NCBI RefSeq assembly: GCF_900103955.1
Contig: NZ_FNIL01000007.1
Coordinates: 1-64,000 of the forward strand
Direction: 5' to 3'
Length of the DNA: 64,000 nucleotides
Origin: Alkalicoccus daliensis
Lineage (GTDB): Bacteria; Bacillota; Bacilli; Bacillales; Salisediminibacteriaceae
The notes under the pieces: model-generated
Told to the model about the DNA's origin: nothing
The model's input: the letters and a program-made list of their open reading frames with translations, nothing else
The model's database searches: none
Shown: positions 1-7,751 of the stretch, piece by piece
Layout: each line of letters begins with the position of its first letter
Position numbering within the stretch: the stretch's first letter is position 1
Translations under genes and position numbers: made by a program

Positions 1-3
1 CAA

Positions 4-119
<116 letters not shown>

Positions 120-131
120 TTGAATTATTAT

Positions 132-207
132 GGGGCCTTAGCTCAGCTGGGAGAGCGCCTGCTTTGCACGCAGGAGGTCAGCGGTTCGATCCCGCTAGGC
201 TCCACCA
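132..207 (+). tRNA. tRNA-Ala(TGC)
   Basis: Cloverleaf with acceptor GGGGCCT/AGGCTCC, anticodon loop TTTGCAC (anticodon TGC), T-loop TTCGATC and encoded CCA. First tRNA after the 5S gene. Confidence 0.97.
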
Positions 208-231
208 TATTTATATTTAATGATAGTTTTT

Positions 232-308
232 GGCGGTGTAGCTCAGCTGGCTAGAGCGTACGGTTCATACCCGTGAGGTCGGGGGTTCGATCCCCTCCGC
301 CGCTACCA
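232..308 (+). tRNA. tRNA-Met(CAT), elongator type
   Basis: Acceptor GGCGGTG/CGCCGCT, anticodon CAT and encoded CCA. A paired first base and the absence of an initiator-type GGG/CCC anticodon stem argue for elongator Met. It closely resembles the Bacillus elongator tRNA rather than the lysidine-modified Ile tRNA. Confidence 0.93.
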
Positions 309-317
309 TTTATATAC

Positions 318-410
318 GGAGGAATACCCAAGTCTGGCTGAAGGGATTGGTCTTGAAAACCAACAGGGGTGTCAAAGCCCGCGGGGGTTCGAATCCCTCT
401 TCCTCCTCCA
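318..410 (+). tRNA. tRNA-Ser(TGA)
   Basis: Long variable arm, anticodon TGA in CTTGAAA, acceptor GGAGGAA/TTCCTCC and encoded CCA. The discriminator base at 407 is T, whereas bacterial serine tRNAs nearly always have G73. Confidence 0.95.
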
Positions 411-440
411 TTTGATTTTTACACGAATATTTTGTATACT

Positions 441-516
441 GGTCCCGTGGTGTAGCGGTTAACATGCCTGCCTGTCACGCAGGAGATCGCGGGTTCGATT
501 CCCGTCGGGACCGCCA
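441..516 (+). tRNA. tRNA-Asp(GTC)
   Basis: Acceptor GGTCCCG/CGGGACC, anticodon loop CTGTCAC, discriminator G and encoded CCA. Confidence 0.97.
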
Positions 517-565
517 TTTTTTCAGTGGAAGCTGAAAAGATTTTTATTAAAGCACATTAAAATAT

Positions 566-649
566 GGAGGGGTAGCGAAGTGGCTAAACGCGGCGGACTG
601 TAAATCCGCTCCTTCGGGTTCGGCAGTTCGAATCTGTCCCCCTCCACCA
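566..649 (+). tRNA. tRNA-Tyr(GTA)
   Basis: Acceptor GGAGGGG/CCCCTCC, anticodon GTA in CTGTAAA, extended variable arm typical of bacterial Tyr, discriminator A and encoded CCA. Confidence 0.97.
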
Positions 650-654
650 TCTTT

Positions 655-728
655 AGGGGTATAGTTTAATGGTAAAACGAAGGTCTCCAAAACCTTTGAT
701 GTGGGTTCGATTCCTGCTACCCCTGCCA
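655..728 (+). tRNA. tRNA-Trp(CCA)
   Basis: Acceptor AGGGGTA/TACCCCT, anticodon loop CTCCAAA, discriminator G and encoded CCA. Confidence 0.97.
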
Positions 729-740
729 ATTACATATTGT

Positions 741-817
741 GGCGGTTGTGGCGAAGTGGTTAACGCACCGGATTGTGATTCCGGCATTCGTGGGTTCGAT
801 TCCCATCAGCCGCCCCA
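741..817 (+). tRNA. tRNA-His(GTG)
   Basis: Anticodon loop TTGTGAT with anticodon GTG. The acceptor carries the extra 5' G (G-1) opposite C73 that identifies histidine tRNA. CCA is encoded. Confidence 0.97.
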
Positions 818-836
818 TAAAATTAATATTAAAGAT

Positions 837-911
837 AGGGCTATAGCCAAGCGGTAAGGCATCGGATTTTGATTCCGTGACTCGCAGGTTCGAATCCTGC
901 TAGCCCTGCCA
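837..911 (+). tRNA. tRNA-Gln(TTG)
   Basis: Acceptor AGGGCTA/TAGCCCT, anticodon loop TTTTGAT with anticodon TTG, discriminator G and encoded CCA. Confidence 0.96.
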
Positions 912-925
912 TTTTTATATATTAA

Positions 926-1000
926 GCGGGAATAGCTCAGTGGTAGAGCACCACCTTGCCAAGGTGGGGGTCGCGGGTTCGAATCCCGTTTCCCGCTCCA
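926..1000 (+). tRNA. tRNA-Gly(GCC)
   Basis: Acceptor GCGGGAA/TTCCCGC, anticodon loop TTGCCAA, encoded CCA. Confidence 0.97.
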
Positions 1001-1011
1001 GATTTTAATAG

Positions 1012-1088
<77 letters not shown>

Positions 1089-1112
1089 TACATAACTTTA
1101 TATTTTAACTGC

Positions 1113-1186
1113 GCGGGTGTAGTTTAGTGGTAAAACCTCAGCCTTCCAAGCTGATGATGTGGGTTCGATTCCCATCACCCGCTCCA
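1113..1186 (+). tRNA. tRNA-Gly(TCC)
   Basis: Acceptor GCGGGTG/CACCCGC, anticodon loop CTTCCAA, encoded CCA. It is the second glycine tRNA of the cluster and reads the GGA/GGG codons. Confidence 0.97.
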
Positions 1187-1209
1187 TTTTTTATGCAATT
1201 ATTGGGTGG

Positions 1210-1286
<77 letters not shown>

Positions 1287-1290
1287 TTAT

Positions 1291-1365
1291 TCCACAGTAG
1301 CTCAGTGGTAGAGCTATCGGCTGTTAACCGATCGGTCGTAGGTTCGAATCCTACCTGTGGAGCCA
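1291..1365 (+). tRNA. tRNA-Asn(GTT)
   Basis: Acceptor TCCACAG/CTGTGGA, anticodon GTT, discriminator G and encoded CCA. It begins only 4 nt after the preceding tRNA. Confidence 0.97.
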
Positions 1366-1373
1366 TTTATTAA

Positions 1374-1448
1374 GGCCCGTTGGTCAAGTGGTTAAGACAC
1401 CGCCCTTTCACGGCGGTAACACGGGTTCGAATCCCGTACGGGTCACCA
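1374..1448 (+). tRNA. tRNA-Glu(TTC)
   Basis: Acceptor GGCCCGT/ACGGGTC, anticodon loop CTTTCAC with anticodon TTC, encoded CCA. A 107-nt spacer follows that is longer than the others in the cluster and holds a small GCGCAC/GTGTGC hairpin but no gene. Confidence 0.96.
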
Positions 1449-1555
1449 TTTTCAAAAAAGAAGTTTGAGGAAAGAACGACGGAGCGCACTTGTGTGCGTG
1501 ACAGGAGAGAGACGGCAGGTGACGAAGAAATTCGCCTCTTTTGCCAATTAAATAA

Positions 1556-1631
1556 GAGCCATTAGCTCAGTTGGTAGAGCATCTGACTTTTAATCAGAGG
1601 GTCGGAGGTTCGAATCCTCCATGGCTCACCA
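1556..1631 (+). tRNA. tRNA-Lys(TTT)
   Basis: Acceptor GAGCCAT/ATGGCTC, anticodon loop CTTTTAA with anticodon TTT, encoded CCA. Last tRNA before the operon terminator. Confidence 0.97.
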
Positions 1632-1644
1632 TTTTAAAATTCAC

Positions 1645-1674
1645 GCCTTGATACATTGGTATCAAGGCTTTTTT
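1645..1674 (+). terminator. rRNA/tRNA operon terminator
   Basis: A 10-bp perfect stem GCCTTGATAC/GTATCAAGGC with a 4-nt loop (ATTG) is followed directly by six T residues. It ends the tRNA cluster. Confidence 0.93.
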
Positions 1675-1689
1675 CTATTGTTTTTCAGT

Positions 1690-2505
1690 TCACTCTGTAC
1701 CAACCATACCTTCATCGAGCTTCTCCGCATTGTTCAAAACGTCTTCGGGAATTGTTATTTCTTCAATTTCATTAAAATTATTCAGTGACATTTCTGTTGT
1801 CTGTTCCATATCCATTGTTTCTCCATTTTCGGTAAAAGTCAGAGACAGAATAATTGAAGCTTCTTTTTGGTAATAGCTTTCTTTATCAATATGGGCAGTA
1901 AAATCAAAAGAATTAATTTCTACTTCTTCAAGCATTTCCATCATCTCATCAAAATTTTCCATAGCAGCTCCTCCCAGATGCTCCATAATTTCCTGGAGTT
2001 CCAGTGTTTCCCCTTGTAAATGGATAATATAATCTTCTTCCGTGGTTTCCAATTCGACATCTGATACATATTCCTGAAACAGTTGCAGTTGTTCTTCGGG
2101 ATGTAACTGAGAATTCGTCATCGCCAGAATTTCTTCCAGGTGCTCTTCAGGCAGCTGTACCCATCCGCCGAGCATCGGGTCTTCGATAAACAAACCTTCT
2201 TCTTCGTGAAAATAGGAGGTATAAGAAAGGGAATCCACGCCGCCTGTCATTTGAATGGAGGCTTCCTCTTTAAAGGTTAAAGGCTGCTGCGTAAGATGCA
2301 TAATTGTTTCGGTAGTTACATACACGTCCTCTTCTTCTGCAGACGTCATCTGTTGTTCTGCACTGCTGGTTATTTGATAAGAAGCTAATTCCTCCATAGT
2401 TTCTGACGATTTTTGCAGGATTTCTTCTGCCGATAAGCTGCTTCCTCCTGTGCATGCTGAGAGCAGCAACAGACTAAAGATAGATAAACCAATCTTTTTT
2501 TTCAT
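1690..2505 (-). CDS. DUF6612-like lipoprotein of unknown function
   Basis: This 271-aa product begins with a lipoprotein signal (Lys-rich N-terminus, hydrophobic core, lipobox LLLSAC with Cys18), so it is probably anchored to the outer face of the membrane. The rest is very acidic (Glu/Asp/Met-rich) and resembles the family of Firmicutes lipoproteins annotated as DUF6612, in which beta-strand-rich domains start with helices such as 'ILQKSSETMEEL'. No catalytic motif is visible. The ribosome binding site GGAGGGG lies 10 nt before the ATG. The gene is monocistronic and converges with the rRNA operon. Family assignment is from memory of sequence pattern only. Confidence 0.8.
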   Translation of the reverse strand: MKKKIGLSIFSLLLLSACTGGSSLSAEEILQKSSETMEELASYQITSSAEQQMTSAEEEDVYVTTETIMHLTQQPLTFKEEASIQMTGGVDSLSYTSYFHEEEGLFIEDPMLGGWVQLPEEHLEEILAMTNSQLHPEEQLQLFQEYVSDVELETTEEDYIIHLQGETLELQEIMEHLGGAAMENFDEMMEMLEEVEINSFDFTAHIDKESYYQKEASIILSLTFTENGETMDMEQTTEMSLNNFNEIEEITIPEDVLNNAEKLDEGMVGTE

Positions 2506-2559
2506 TTATTGTACCCCTCCAAATTCAATTAAGTCACCTCAGACAGGTTGATTATCCAA

Positions 2560-2815
2560 TTGCTCTCCTGTTTTTCTATCCAAAAACGACAAGGGGGGGC
2601 TTACCTGGATGATGGAAAGACTCTGTAATCCCGCAGGACCCTTTCCGGGAGGGAATCTTTCGGCAGGCGGATTTTCGAATCGTCCTTCTCCCCACAATTT
2701 GTCTTTTCTAAACTGTGGAAAAAAGAAAGTCTGAAAGTCACCTCCCCGGTGTTTTTCAGCCGAAAGCTTTGTCCATGGCTGGGGAAGAAAATGAAACCGC
2801 AGATACTGCATTACC
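2560..2815 (+). repeat. Dispersed intergenic repeat, family A (copy 1, degenerate)
   Basis: The gap 2506-2972 contains no convincing gene. Its middle carries a degenerate copy of a repeat found twice more in this window: CCTTTCCGGGAGGGAATCTT (2640-2659) and a GGATTTTCGAATCGT core (about 2671-2685) match the better preserved copy near 41962-42080. An open frame crosses it on the minus strand, but it has no ribosome binding site or recognisable product. Confidence 0.55.
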
Positions 2816-2972
2816 GCATCTTGTATGTATTTTATTTAGATAAATGGATAATCAACAAACTTGAAGTCATCTATTATTTTAGCGTATTTGAGAGAAAAAA
2901 GTTTCAAAAACAGTAGATTTCATGTTTATTCTATTATATGATAATATTATCAAAATTGAGAAAGGAGATTAT

Positions 2973-3503
2973 ATGAATAGAGAAGAAGCAGTGCTGCACC
3001 CGGTTCGGATGAAAATTATTCAGATGTTAATGAAAGAGCCGAGAACGGCCCAGGAAATGCTGAAAGAAATCGATGCAGCCCAGGCAACAATGTACCGTCA
3101 TCTAAGAATACTGGAGAAGGCAGAAATTATCAGTGTAGAAGGAGAAAAACAGGTGCGCGGAGCTCTGGAAAAAACATATGTACTCCACGCAGAAAAGGCA
3201 TCTTTTCGGGGAGGAGACGTTGCAGAATGGTCAGGAGAAGATTTCCGGAAAGCTTTCTTGATGTATCATATCCACCTCCTTCAATTAGTAGGAGACTATA
3301 CATCTGGAAACATAGATGCAGAAGCGGATGGATTTGGGTTTCATCAGGTAGAACTGTTTCTGGATGAAGAGGATTTCAAAGAATTTCAGCAGGAATACGT
3401 GCAGCTCCTGCAAAAGTATGAAGCAAAAAGAGATACTGCTGCCAGAAGAAGAACGCTCGCGGCAGCATTTATTCCAGAAAAGAAACAGGGGAGAGATTTA
3501 TAA
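2973..3503 (+). CDS. ArsR-like winged-helix transcriptional regulator
   Basis: The 176-aa product has an N-terminal winged helix-turn-helix of the ArsR/HTH_20 type (about residues 5-80: 'HPVRMKIIQMLMKEPRTAQE', then 'QATMYRHLRILEKAEII') and an acidic effector/dimer domain. The start was set at 2973 because AAAGGAGATT sits just upstream; an upstream in-frame ATG at 2922 lacks such a site. The stop codon overlaps the next ATG (TAATG), so it is the first gene of a four-gene operon with a YxlE-like membrane protein and an ABC exporter. It is most likely the repressor or ligand-sensing regulator of that operon. The ligand is unknown. Confidence 0.85.
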   Translation: MNREEAVLHPVRMKIIQMLMKEPRTAQEMLKEIDAAQATMYRHLRILEKAEIISVEGEKQVRGALEKTYVLHAEKASFRGGDVAEWSGEDFRKAFLMYHIHLLQLVGDYTSGNIDAEADGFGFHQVELFLDEEDFKEFQQEYVQLLQKYEAKRDTAARRRTLAAAFIPEKKQGRDL

Positions 3504-3709
3504 TGGAAGAACTTAATCAGATAGACTATCAGCTGTTTGCACCGATTATACTGCTGGGATTTATACTCACTTTATCAGCTCTTATTTCATGCATCCGACA
3601 GGATATGAGTAAGGAAAAACGACTGATCTGGATTTTAGTAATTGTATTTATAAATTTTTTGGGCCCTATTATTTATTTTATTTTTGGAAGGAATAGAAAC
3701 CAGAAATGA
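3503..3709 (+). CDS. PLDc_N domain small membrane protein (YxlE-like)
   Basis: This 68-aa protein has two membrane segments (about 13-31 and 42-62) separated by a short charged loop 'RQDMSKEKR'. It ends in the 'FLGPIIYFIFGR' signature of the phospholipase D N-terminal (PLDc_N) family. In B. subtilis the similar YxlE lies beside the ABC genes yxlF and yxlG in the sigY operon and dampens SigY activity. The same three-gene order occurs here, but an ArsR-like regulator replaces the sigma factor. It overlaps both neighbours by a few bases (TAATG and ATGA), which implies translational coupling. Confidence 0.85.
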   Translation: MEELNQIDYQLFAPIILLGFILTLSALISCIRQDMSKEKRLIWILVIVFINFLGPIIYFIFGRNRNQK

Positions 3710-4602
3710 TGAATATAACGGAGATTTCCAAACAGTTTGGTGATGTAAAAGCAGTCGATGGAGTCTCAATGAATATTGCTAAGGATCGCTGCACCGCGCT
3801 GCTGGGACCGAACGGCGCAGGAAAAACAACTTTGCTTTCTATTGTTACGGGACTCCTGCCGGCAGATCAGGGAAGTGTAACCCTGGAGATGAAAGTAAAA
3901 GACCGCAGGGAAGTGATCGGCTACCTGCCGCAGTTTCCCAGCTTTTATACTTGGATGAGCGGAGAAGAGTATGTGATCTACAGTGCAAAACTCTGTGGAC
4001 TTACACACAAAAAAGCAAAATCTAAAGCGGAAGAACTGTTGTCACTTACCGGTCTCAGTGATTCCCGGCATAAAAGAATCAGCGGATATTCAGGAGGAAT
4101 GAAACAGCGTTTAGGTATCGCGCAGGCACTGGTGAATGAGCCGGCACTGCTAATTCTGGATGAACCAGTCTCTGCACTTGATCCTATCGGCAGAAGAGAA
4201 GTGCTGCAGCTGCTGCAAAAGCTTAAAGCACACACGTCTATTTTGTTTTCTACCCATGTGCTGGGGGATGCTGAACTTGTAAGTGACGATGTGTATATGA
4301 TGAAAAATGGCCGGCTTATTATGGAAGGCTCTCTCAAATCTTTAAAGCAGAAATATGAACAGCCTGCTTTTTTAGTGGAAGCGTATGAGGATTTAACAAC
4401 GTTTGGCAATAAAATAAAAGAAGCTGCCTGGGTCAGGAGCGTAATTCCTTCTGAGAGCGGGCTCCGCCTCGAAGTTACTTCGCTTCAGGAAGCGAGAAAA
4501 GGATTACTGGAGGCGGCAGTCAAAGAAAATATAGCATTTACAAAAATAGAAGCAGGGGCCGTTTCACTGGAGGACCTGTTTATGCAGGTGATGGAATCAT
4601 GA
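3706..4602 (+). CDS. ABC transporter ATP-binding protein (YxlF-like)
   Basis: The 298-aa product is an ABC ATPase of the drug/antibiotic or bacitracin exporter type. Visible motifs: Walker A GPNGAGKTT (residues 34-42), Q-loop 'GYLPQFPSFY', signature 'SGYSGGMKQR', Walker B 'ALLILDEP' and switch His in 'FSTHVL'. The last ~80 residues form a C-terminal extension common in ABC-2 partners. The gene overlaps the upstream gene by ATGA and the downstream permease gene by ATGA. It powers the membrane partner encoded next; the substrate is not evident. Confidence 0.93.
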   Translation: MMNITEISKQFGDVKAVDGVSMNIAKDRCTALLGPNGAGKTTLLSIVTGLLPADQGSVTLEMKVKDRREVIGYLPQFPSFYTWMSGEEYVIYSAKLCGLTHKKAKSKAEELLSLTGLSDSRHKRISGYSGGMKQRLGIAQALVNEPALLILDEPVSALDPIGRREVLQLLQKLKAHTSILFSTHVLGDAELVSDDVYMMKNGRLIMEGSLKSLKQKYEQPAFLVEAYEDLTTFGNKIKEAAWVRSVIPSESGLRLEVTSLQEARKGLLEAAVKENIAFTKIEAGAVSLEDLFMQVMES

Positions 4603-5375
4603 AACAGTTCTGGGTAATGCTTATCAAAGAATGGAAGGAAGCTCTGCGGAGCTACAAAGTTATCTGGATTCCGGTTGCTTTCATGCTGCTGGGAGCAATG
4701 CAGCCGTTAACAACGTATTATATGGATACGCTCCTTGAAACGCTGGGCGGCCTGCCGGAGGGCACAGTGTTTGAGGTGCCGCTGCCTGGTGCTGCAGAAG
4801 TGCTGACTACCGTACACAGCCAGTTTAACCAGATAGGAGTGCTTATTCTGGTGCTGGCTTTCATGGGGATATTAACAGCGGAACGTCAGCAGGAAACGCA
4901 CATTATGGTGCTTGCCAAACCGGTAAGTATAGCATCATTTGTACTGGCGAAGCTTGTTTATACAGCTCTTTTCAGTACTGGCGCCTATGCTGCCGGTATG
5001 CTGTTCGGTACCTATTATACTATCGTTCTTTTCGGAAATGTACCTGCCGGACAGATAACCGCCGGGGCGCTTGTGTTTTTACTTTGGCTGGTTTTTATTG
5101 CTGTACTGCTGATTTTATTCAGTTCTTTTATGAAAAGCAGCGGCGCCGTAGCTTTTCTTACAATTGCATCTGCTCTGTTTCTTCATGTGACAGCCTCGAT
5201 GTTTCCAGAGACGCTGCAGCTTTCCCCGGGGATGCTGGCGCTTCACAGTAATGCTTTGCTTGTTACAGGAGAACCCCTGGAATTGTTTGCCGGAAGCATG
5301 ACTGTATCCATTTTGGCTATACTTATATTTCCCATATTATCCTGCATTTTGTTCCGAAAACAAAAGCTCGCCTAA
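4599..5375 (+). CDS. ABC-2 type transporter permease (YxlG-like)
   Basis: The 258-aa protein has about six hydrophobic spans and an N-terminal amphipathic lead-in ('WVMLIKEWKEALRSYKVIWIP') typical of ABC-2 (NatB/YxlG-type) permeases. It is coupled to the ATPase gene by a 4-nt overlap and closes the regulator-YxlE-ATPase-permease operon. A large extracytoplasmic segment between spans 1 and 2 (about residues 38-75) fits this family. The probable function is export or multidrug/peptide resistance. Confidence 0.9.
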   Translation: MKQFWVMLIKEWKEALRSYKVIWIPVAFMLLGAMQPLTTYYMDTLLETLGGLPEGTVFEVPLPGAAEVLTTVHSQFNQIGVLILVLAFMGILTAERQQETHIMVLAKPVSIASFVLAKLVYTALFSTGAYAAGMLFGTYYTIVLFGNVPAGQITAGALVFLLWLVFIAVLLILFSSFMKSSGAVAFLTIASALFLHVTASMFPETLQLSPGMLALHSNALLVTGEPLELFAGSMTVSILAILIFPILSCILFRKQKLA

Positions 5376-5453
5376 AAATTCTTACTATTTTGCACAACAC
5401 CTAGAAGGAAGGCGCTGAGTGGTGTAGAATAAGGTCAGCAGGGAGGGAACATC

Positions 5454-5951
5454 ATGACAGAAAAAGAACGCGAACTATTATTATTAATTGAAAAAGAAGG
5501 GCGTATGCCCGCGGAAAAACTTGCCAAAATGCTGGATGTACAGTTAAACGAAGTAAAAAAGATGATTAATCATCTGGAAAGCCGGAAAATTATTCTTGGC
5601 TATTCTGCGATCATAGATTGGACAAAGGCAGTAGATACGGAAATGGTTACGGCAATGATTGACGTAAAAGTCACTCCGCAGCGGGGAGTAGGCTTTGATC
5701 AGGTGGCGGAGCGGATTTACCGGTTCAGCGAAGTGAAAGCATGCTATTTAATGTCAGGCACTTACGATCTTTCAGTAGTAATTGAAGGCAGGTCAATGTC
5801 AGAAATTGCGAATTTCGTATCCGAAAAATTATCAACGCTGGATTCGGTTATTTCTACGACTACCCACTTCCGGCTGAAACAGTATAAACACGACGGCATT
5901 ATTTTTATAGATGAAGATGATGAAGATCATCGTATGGTGGTTTCCCCATGA
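5454..5951 (+). CDS. alaR: Lrp/AsnC family regulator of alanine metabolism (AlaR/YugG)
   Basis: This 165-aa protein has an N-terminal Lrp/AsnC helix-turn-helix (residues ~3-50, 'LLLLIEKEGRMPAEKLAKML') and a C-terminal RAM ligand-binding domain ('VTAMIDVKVTPQRG', 'VKACYLMSGTYDLSVVIEG'). It overlaps the aminotransferase gene by ATGA. In B. subtilis the homologous pair yugG-yugH (alaR-alaT) encodes a regulator and alanine transaminase, and yugI follows just as here. The ribosome binding site is GGGAGGG, 8 nt before the ATG. Probably it activates or autoregulates this two-gene operon in response to alanine, by analogy. Confidence 0.9.
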   Translation: MTEKERELLLLIEKEGRMPAEKLAKMLDVQLNEVKKMINHLESRKIILGYSAIIDWTKAVDTEMVTAMIDVKVTPQRGVGFDQVAERIYRFSEVKACYLMSGTYDLSVVIEGRSMSEIANFVSEKLSTLDSVISTTTHFRLKQYKHDGIIFIDEDDEDHRMVVSP

Positions 5952-7132
5952 CGAAGACAAAACCTACACATGAGGTCCACTTGTCGCAGGCTGTGGAACG
6001 GATCAAACCATCCGGCATACGCCGCTTTTTTGACTTAGCTTCTTCCATGGATAATATCATATCGCTCGGGGTAGGAGAGCCCGATTATACTACCCCGTGG
6101 AACGTCCGTGAGGCGAGCATTCATTCCCTGGAGCGCGGAATGACTTCCTATACCGCAAATGCGGGGTTAATTGAGCTGCGGGAGGCGATTGCCTCCTACA
6201 TGTCCAGCAGATTCGGGGTAACGTATGACCCGGGGGACGAAGTAATTGTAACGGTAGGAGCAAGTGAGGGGATAGATATTGCACTGAGAAGCGTGGTGGA
6301 CCCGGGAGATGAAGTACTCGTGGTGGAACCGTGCTTTGTTTCCTACGCCCCGCTTGTATCACTGGCGGGTGGAAAAGCTGTTTCTGTTCCGACGAAAATG
6401 GAAAATGATTTTCAGGTACATGTAGATGATATTAAGGAGCGGATTACACCGAATACGAGAGCAATCATGATCTCGTTTCCTAATAACCCGACTGGTGCAG
6501 TAATGGGAAAAGAAGAACTGGAGGCATTTGCGCAAGTAGTCATTGAACATGATTTAGTGGTTTTGTCTGATGAGATCTATGCAGAGCTTTCCTACGATAA
6601 AGATCATGTAAGTACTCCATCCATTGAGGGAATGTGGGAAAGAACGATTTTAATTTCCGGTTTTTCCAAATCATTCGCAATGACTGGGTGGCGTGTCGGC
6701 TATGTCTGCGCACCGGCTGCTTATGCGAAATCTATGCTGAAGATTCACCAGTATGCGATGATGTGTGCTTCCACCATGGCGCAGTACGCAGCCTTGGAAG
6801 CAATGGAAAATGGACAGGTGGAAATGGGAGAGATGATTGCAAGCTACCGCCAGCGGCGTAACTATTTTGTGAAGTCGCTCCGGGAAGCCGGACTTTCCTG
6901 CCATACGCCGGGAGGCGCTTTTTACGCTTTTCCATCGATTAGAGAAACAGGTCTTTCTTCTGAAGAATTTGCGGAGAAGCTGTTAATTGAGCAGCGTGTT
7001 GCAGTAGTGCCGGGCCACGTATTTGGAGAAGGCGGAGAAGGACATATCCGCTGTTCCTACGCTGCTTCCATGAGCCAATTAGAGGAAGCTGTAGAGCGGA
7101 TTGCAGCCTTCGTAAAAAACTTTAAAAACTAA
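5948..7132 (+). CDS. alaT: PLP-dependent aminotransferase, alanine transaminase type (AlaT/YugH)
   Basis: The 394-aa product is a class I/II fold-type I aminotransferase. The PLP-binding Lys lies in 'ISGFSKSFAMTGWRVGY' (about residue 240), with the 'FPNNPTGAV' Asn and 'SDEIYAELSYD' Asp/Tyr PLP contacts upstream and a C-terminal substrate-carboxylate Arg in 'GHIRCSYA'. The length matches B. subtilis YugH/AlaT. It probably interconverts pyruvate/glutamate and alanine/2-oxoglutarate. It is translationally coupled to the preceding alaR. Other class I aminotransferases share these motifs; the assignment rests on synteny. Confidence 0.9.
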   Translation: MTKTKPTHEVHLSQAVERIKPSGIRRFFDLASSMDNIISLGVGEPDYTTPWNVREASIHSLERGMTSYTANAGLIELREAIASYMSSRFGVTYDPGDEVIVTVGASEGIDIALRSVVDPGDEVLVVEPCFVSYAPLVSLAGGKAVSVPTKMENDFQVHVDDIKERITPNTRAIMISFPNNPTGAVMGKEELEAFAQVVIEHDLVVLSDEIYAELSYDKDHVSTPSIEGMWERTILISGFSKSFAMTGWRVGYVCAPAAYAKSMLKIHQYAMMCASTMAQYAALEAMENGQVEMGEMIASYRQRRNYFVKSLREAGLSCHTPGGAFYAFPSIRETGLSSEEFAEKLLIEQRVAVVPGHVFGEGGEGHIRCSYAASMSQLEEAVERIAAFVKNFKN

Positions 7133-7145
7133 CATTGTTTTCTTT

Positions 7146-7174
7146 TTGTTTTTTTTGAGAAATCGTGGTACAAT
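7146..7174 (+). promoter_or_regulatory. Predicted SigA promoter of yugI
   Basis: TTGTTT (7146-7151), a 17-nt spacer and TACAAT (7169-7174), the latter preceded by TGG as an extended -10. It lies 34 nt before the yugI start in the 75-nt gap after alaT. Confidence 0.6.
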
Positions 7175-7207
7175 TACACAGTTAAAAAATATATAGGAGT
7201 TGTTTTC

Positions 7208-7639
7208 ATGTCAGGTCAATACGAAGTTGGAAGTATCGTTGAAGGAAAAGTTACAGGAATCAAACCATTTGGTGCGTTCGTTGCGTTAGACGAAAAGAAG
7301 CAGGGGCTTGTTCATATCTCCCACATCGCTCACGGCTATGTGAAAGACATTAATGACGAGCTTTCTGTAGGAGACGTTGTAAAGGTAAAAATCCTTTCTG
7401 TCGATTCTGAATCCGGAAAGATTTCTCTTTCCATCAAAGAAACACAGCCGAAGCCGGAGCGCCAGGAGCGCCCACGTCCAAGCGGCGGCGGACAAGGCGG
7501 AAGCGGCGGCCCGAAGCGTACGAATACTGCGCAGCAGAGCCAGCCACAGGGATTCAACACGCTTGAAGATAAGCTGAAGGATTGGTTAAAGCAGTCTAAC
7601 GAAATTCAAGCAGATCTAAACAAACGCATTAAGAAGTAA
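7208..7639 (+). CDS. yugI: S1 RNA-binding domain general stress protein 13 (YugI)
   Basis: This 143-aa protein starts with one S1/OB-fold domain (residues ~5-75: 'VGSIVEGKVTGIKPFGAFVAL', 'GLVHISHI', 'GDVVKVKILSVD', 'GKISLSIKE'). A low-complexity linker rich in Gly, Ser, Arg, Pro and Gln (~79-118) and a short helical tail follow. B. subtilis YugI (GSP13) is a ribosome-associated general stress protein of similar size. The linker is longer than usual. It has its own promoter and a bidirectional terminator downstream. Confidence 0.93.
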   Translation: MSGQYEVGSIVEGKVTGIKPFGAFVALDEKKQGLVHISHIAHGYVKDINDELSVGDVVKVKILSVDSESGKISLSIKETQPKPERQERPRPSGGGQGGSGGPKRTNTAQQSQPQGFNTLEDKLKDWLKQSNEIQADLNKRIKK

Positions 7640-7690
7640 GTTTCCTGTCTTTTTCTCATGAGCGCCGGCTTCTGCCGGCACTTCCATATC

Positions 7691-7724
7691 AAAAAACCGC
7701 TGTCCTCCGGGGCAGCGGTTTTTT
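7691..7724. terminator. Bidirectional terminator between yugI and the 7752 gene
   Basis: Stem AAAAAACCGCTG/CAGCGGTTTTTT (12 bp) with a 10-nt loop. The A-tract and T-tract on the two arms make it usable from both strands. A smaller GCCGGC hairpin precedes it near 7663-7679. Confidence 0.92.
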
Positions 7725-7751
7725 GCGGTTACATATGTGTAAAGAGTTGGT

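Noticed and set aside
2539-2811. 90-codon minus-strand frame
   Set aside because: It lies on a degenerate family A repeat, lacks a ribosome binding site and has no recognisable domain.
7155-7174. TTGAGA as -35 for TACAAT upstream of yugI
   Set aside because: Spacing would be only 8 nt; TTGTTT at 7146 gives 17 nt.
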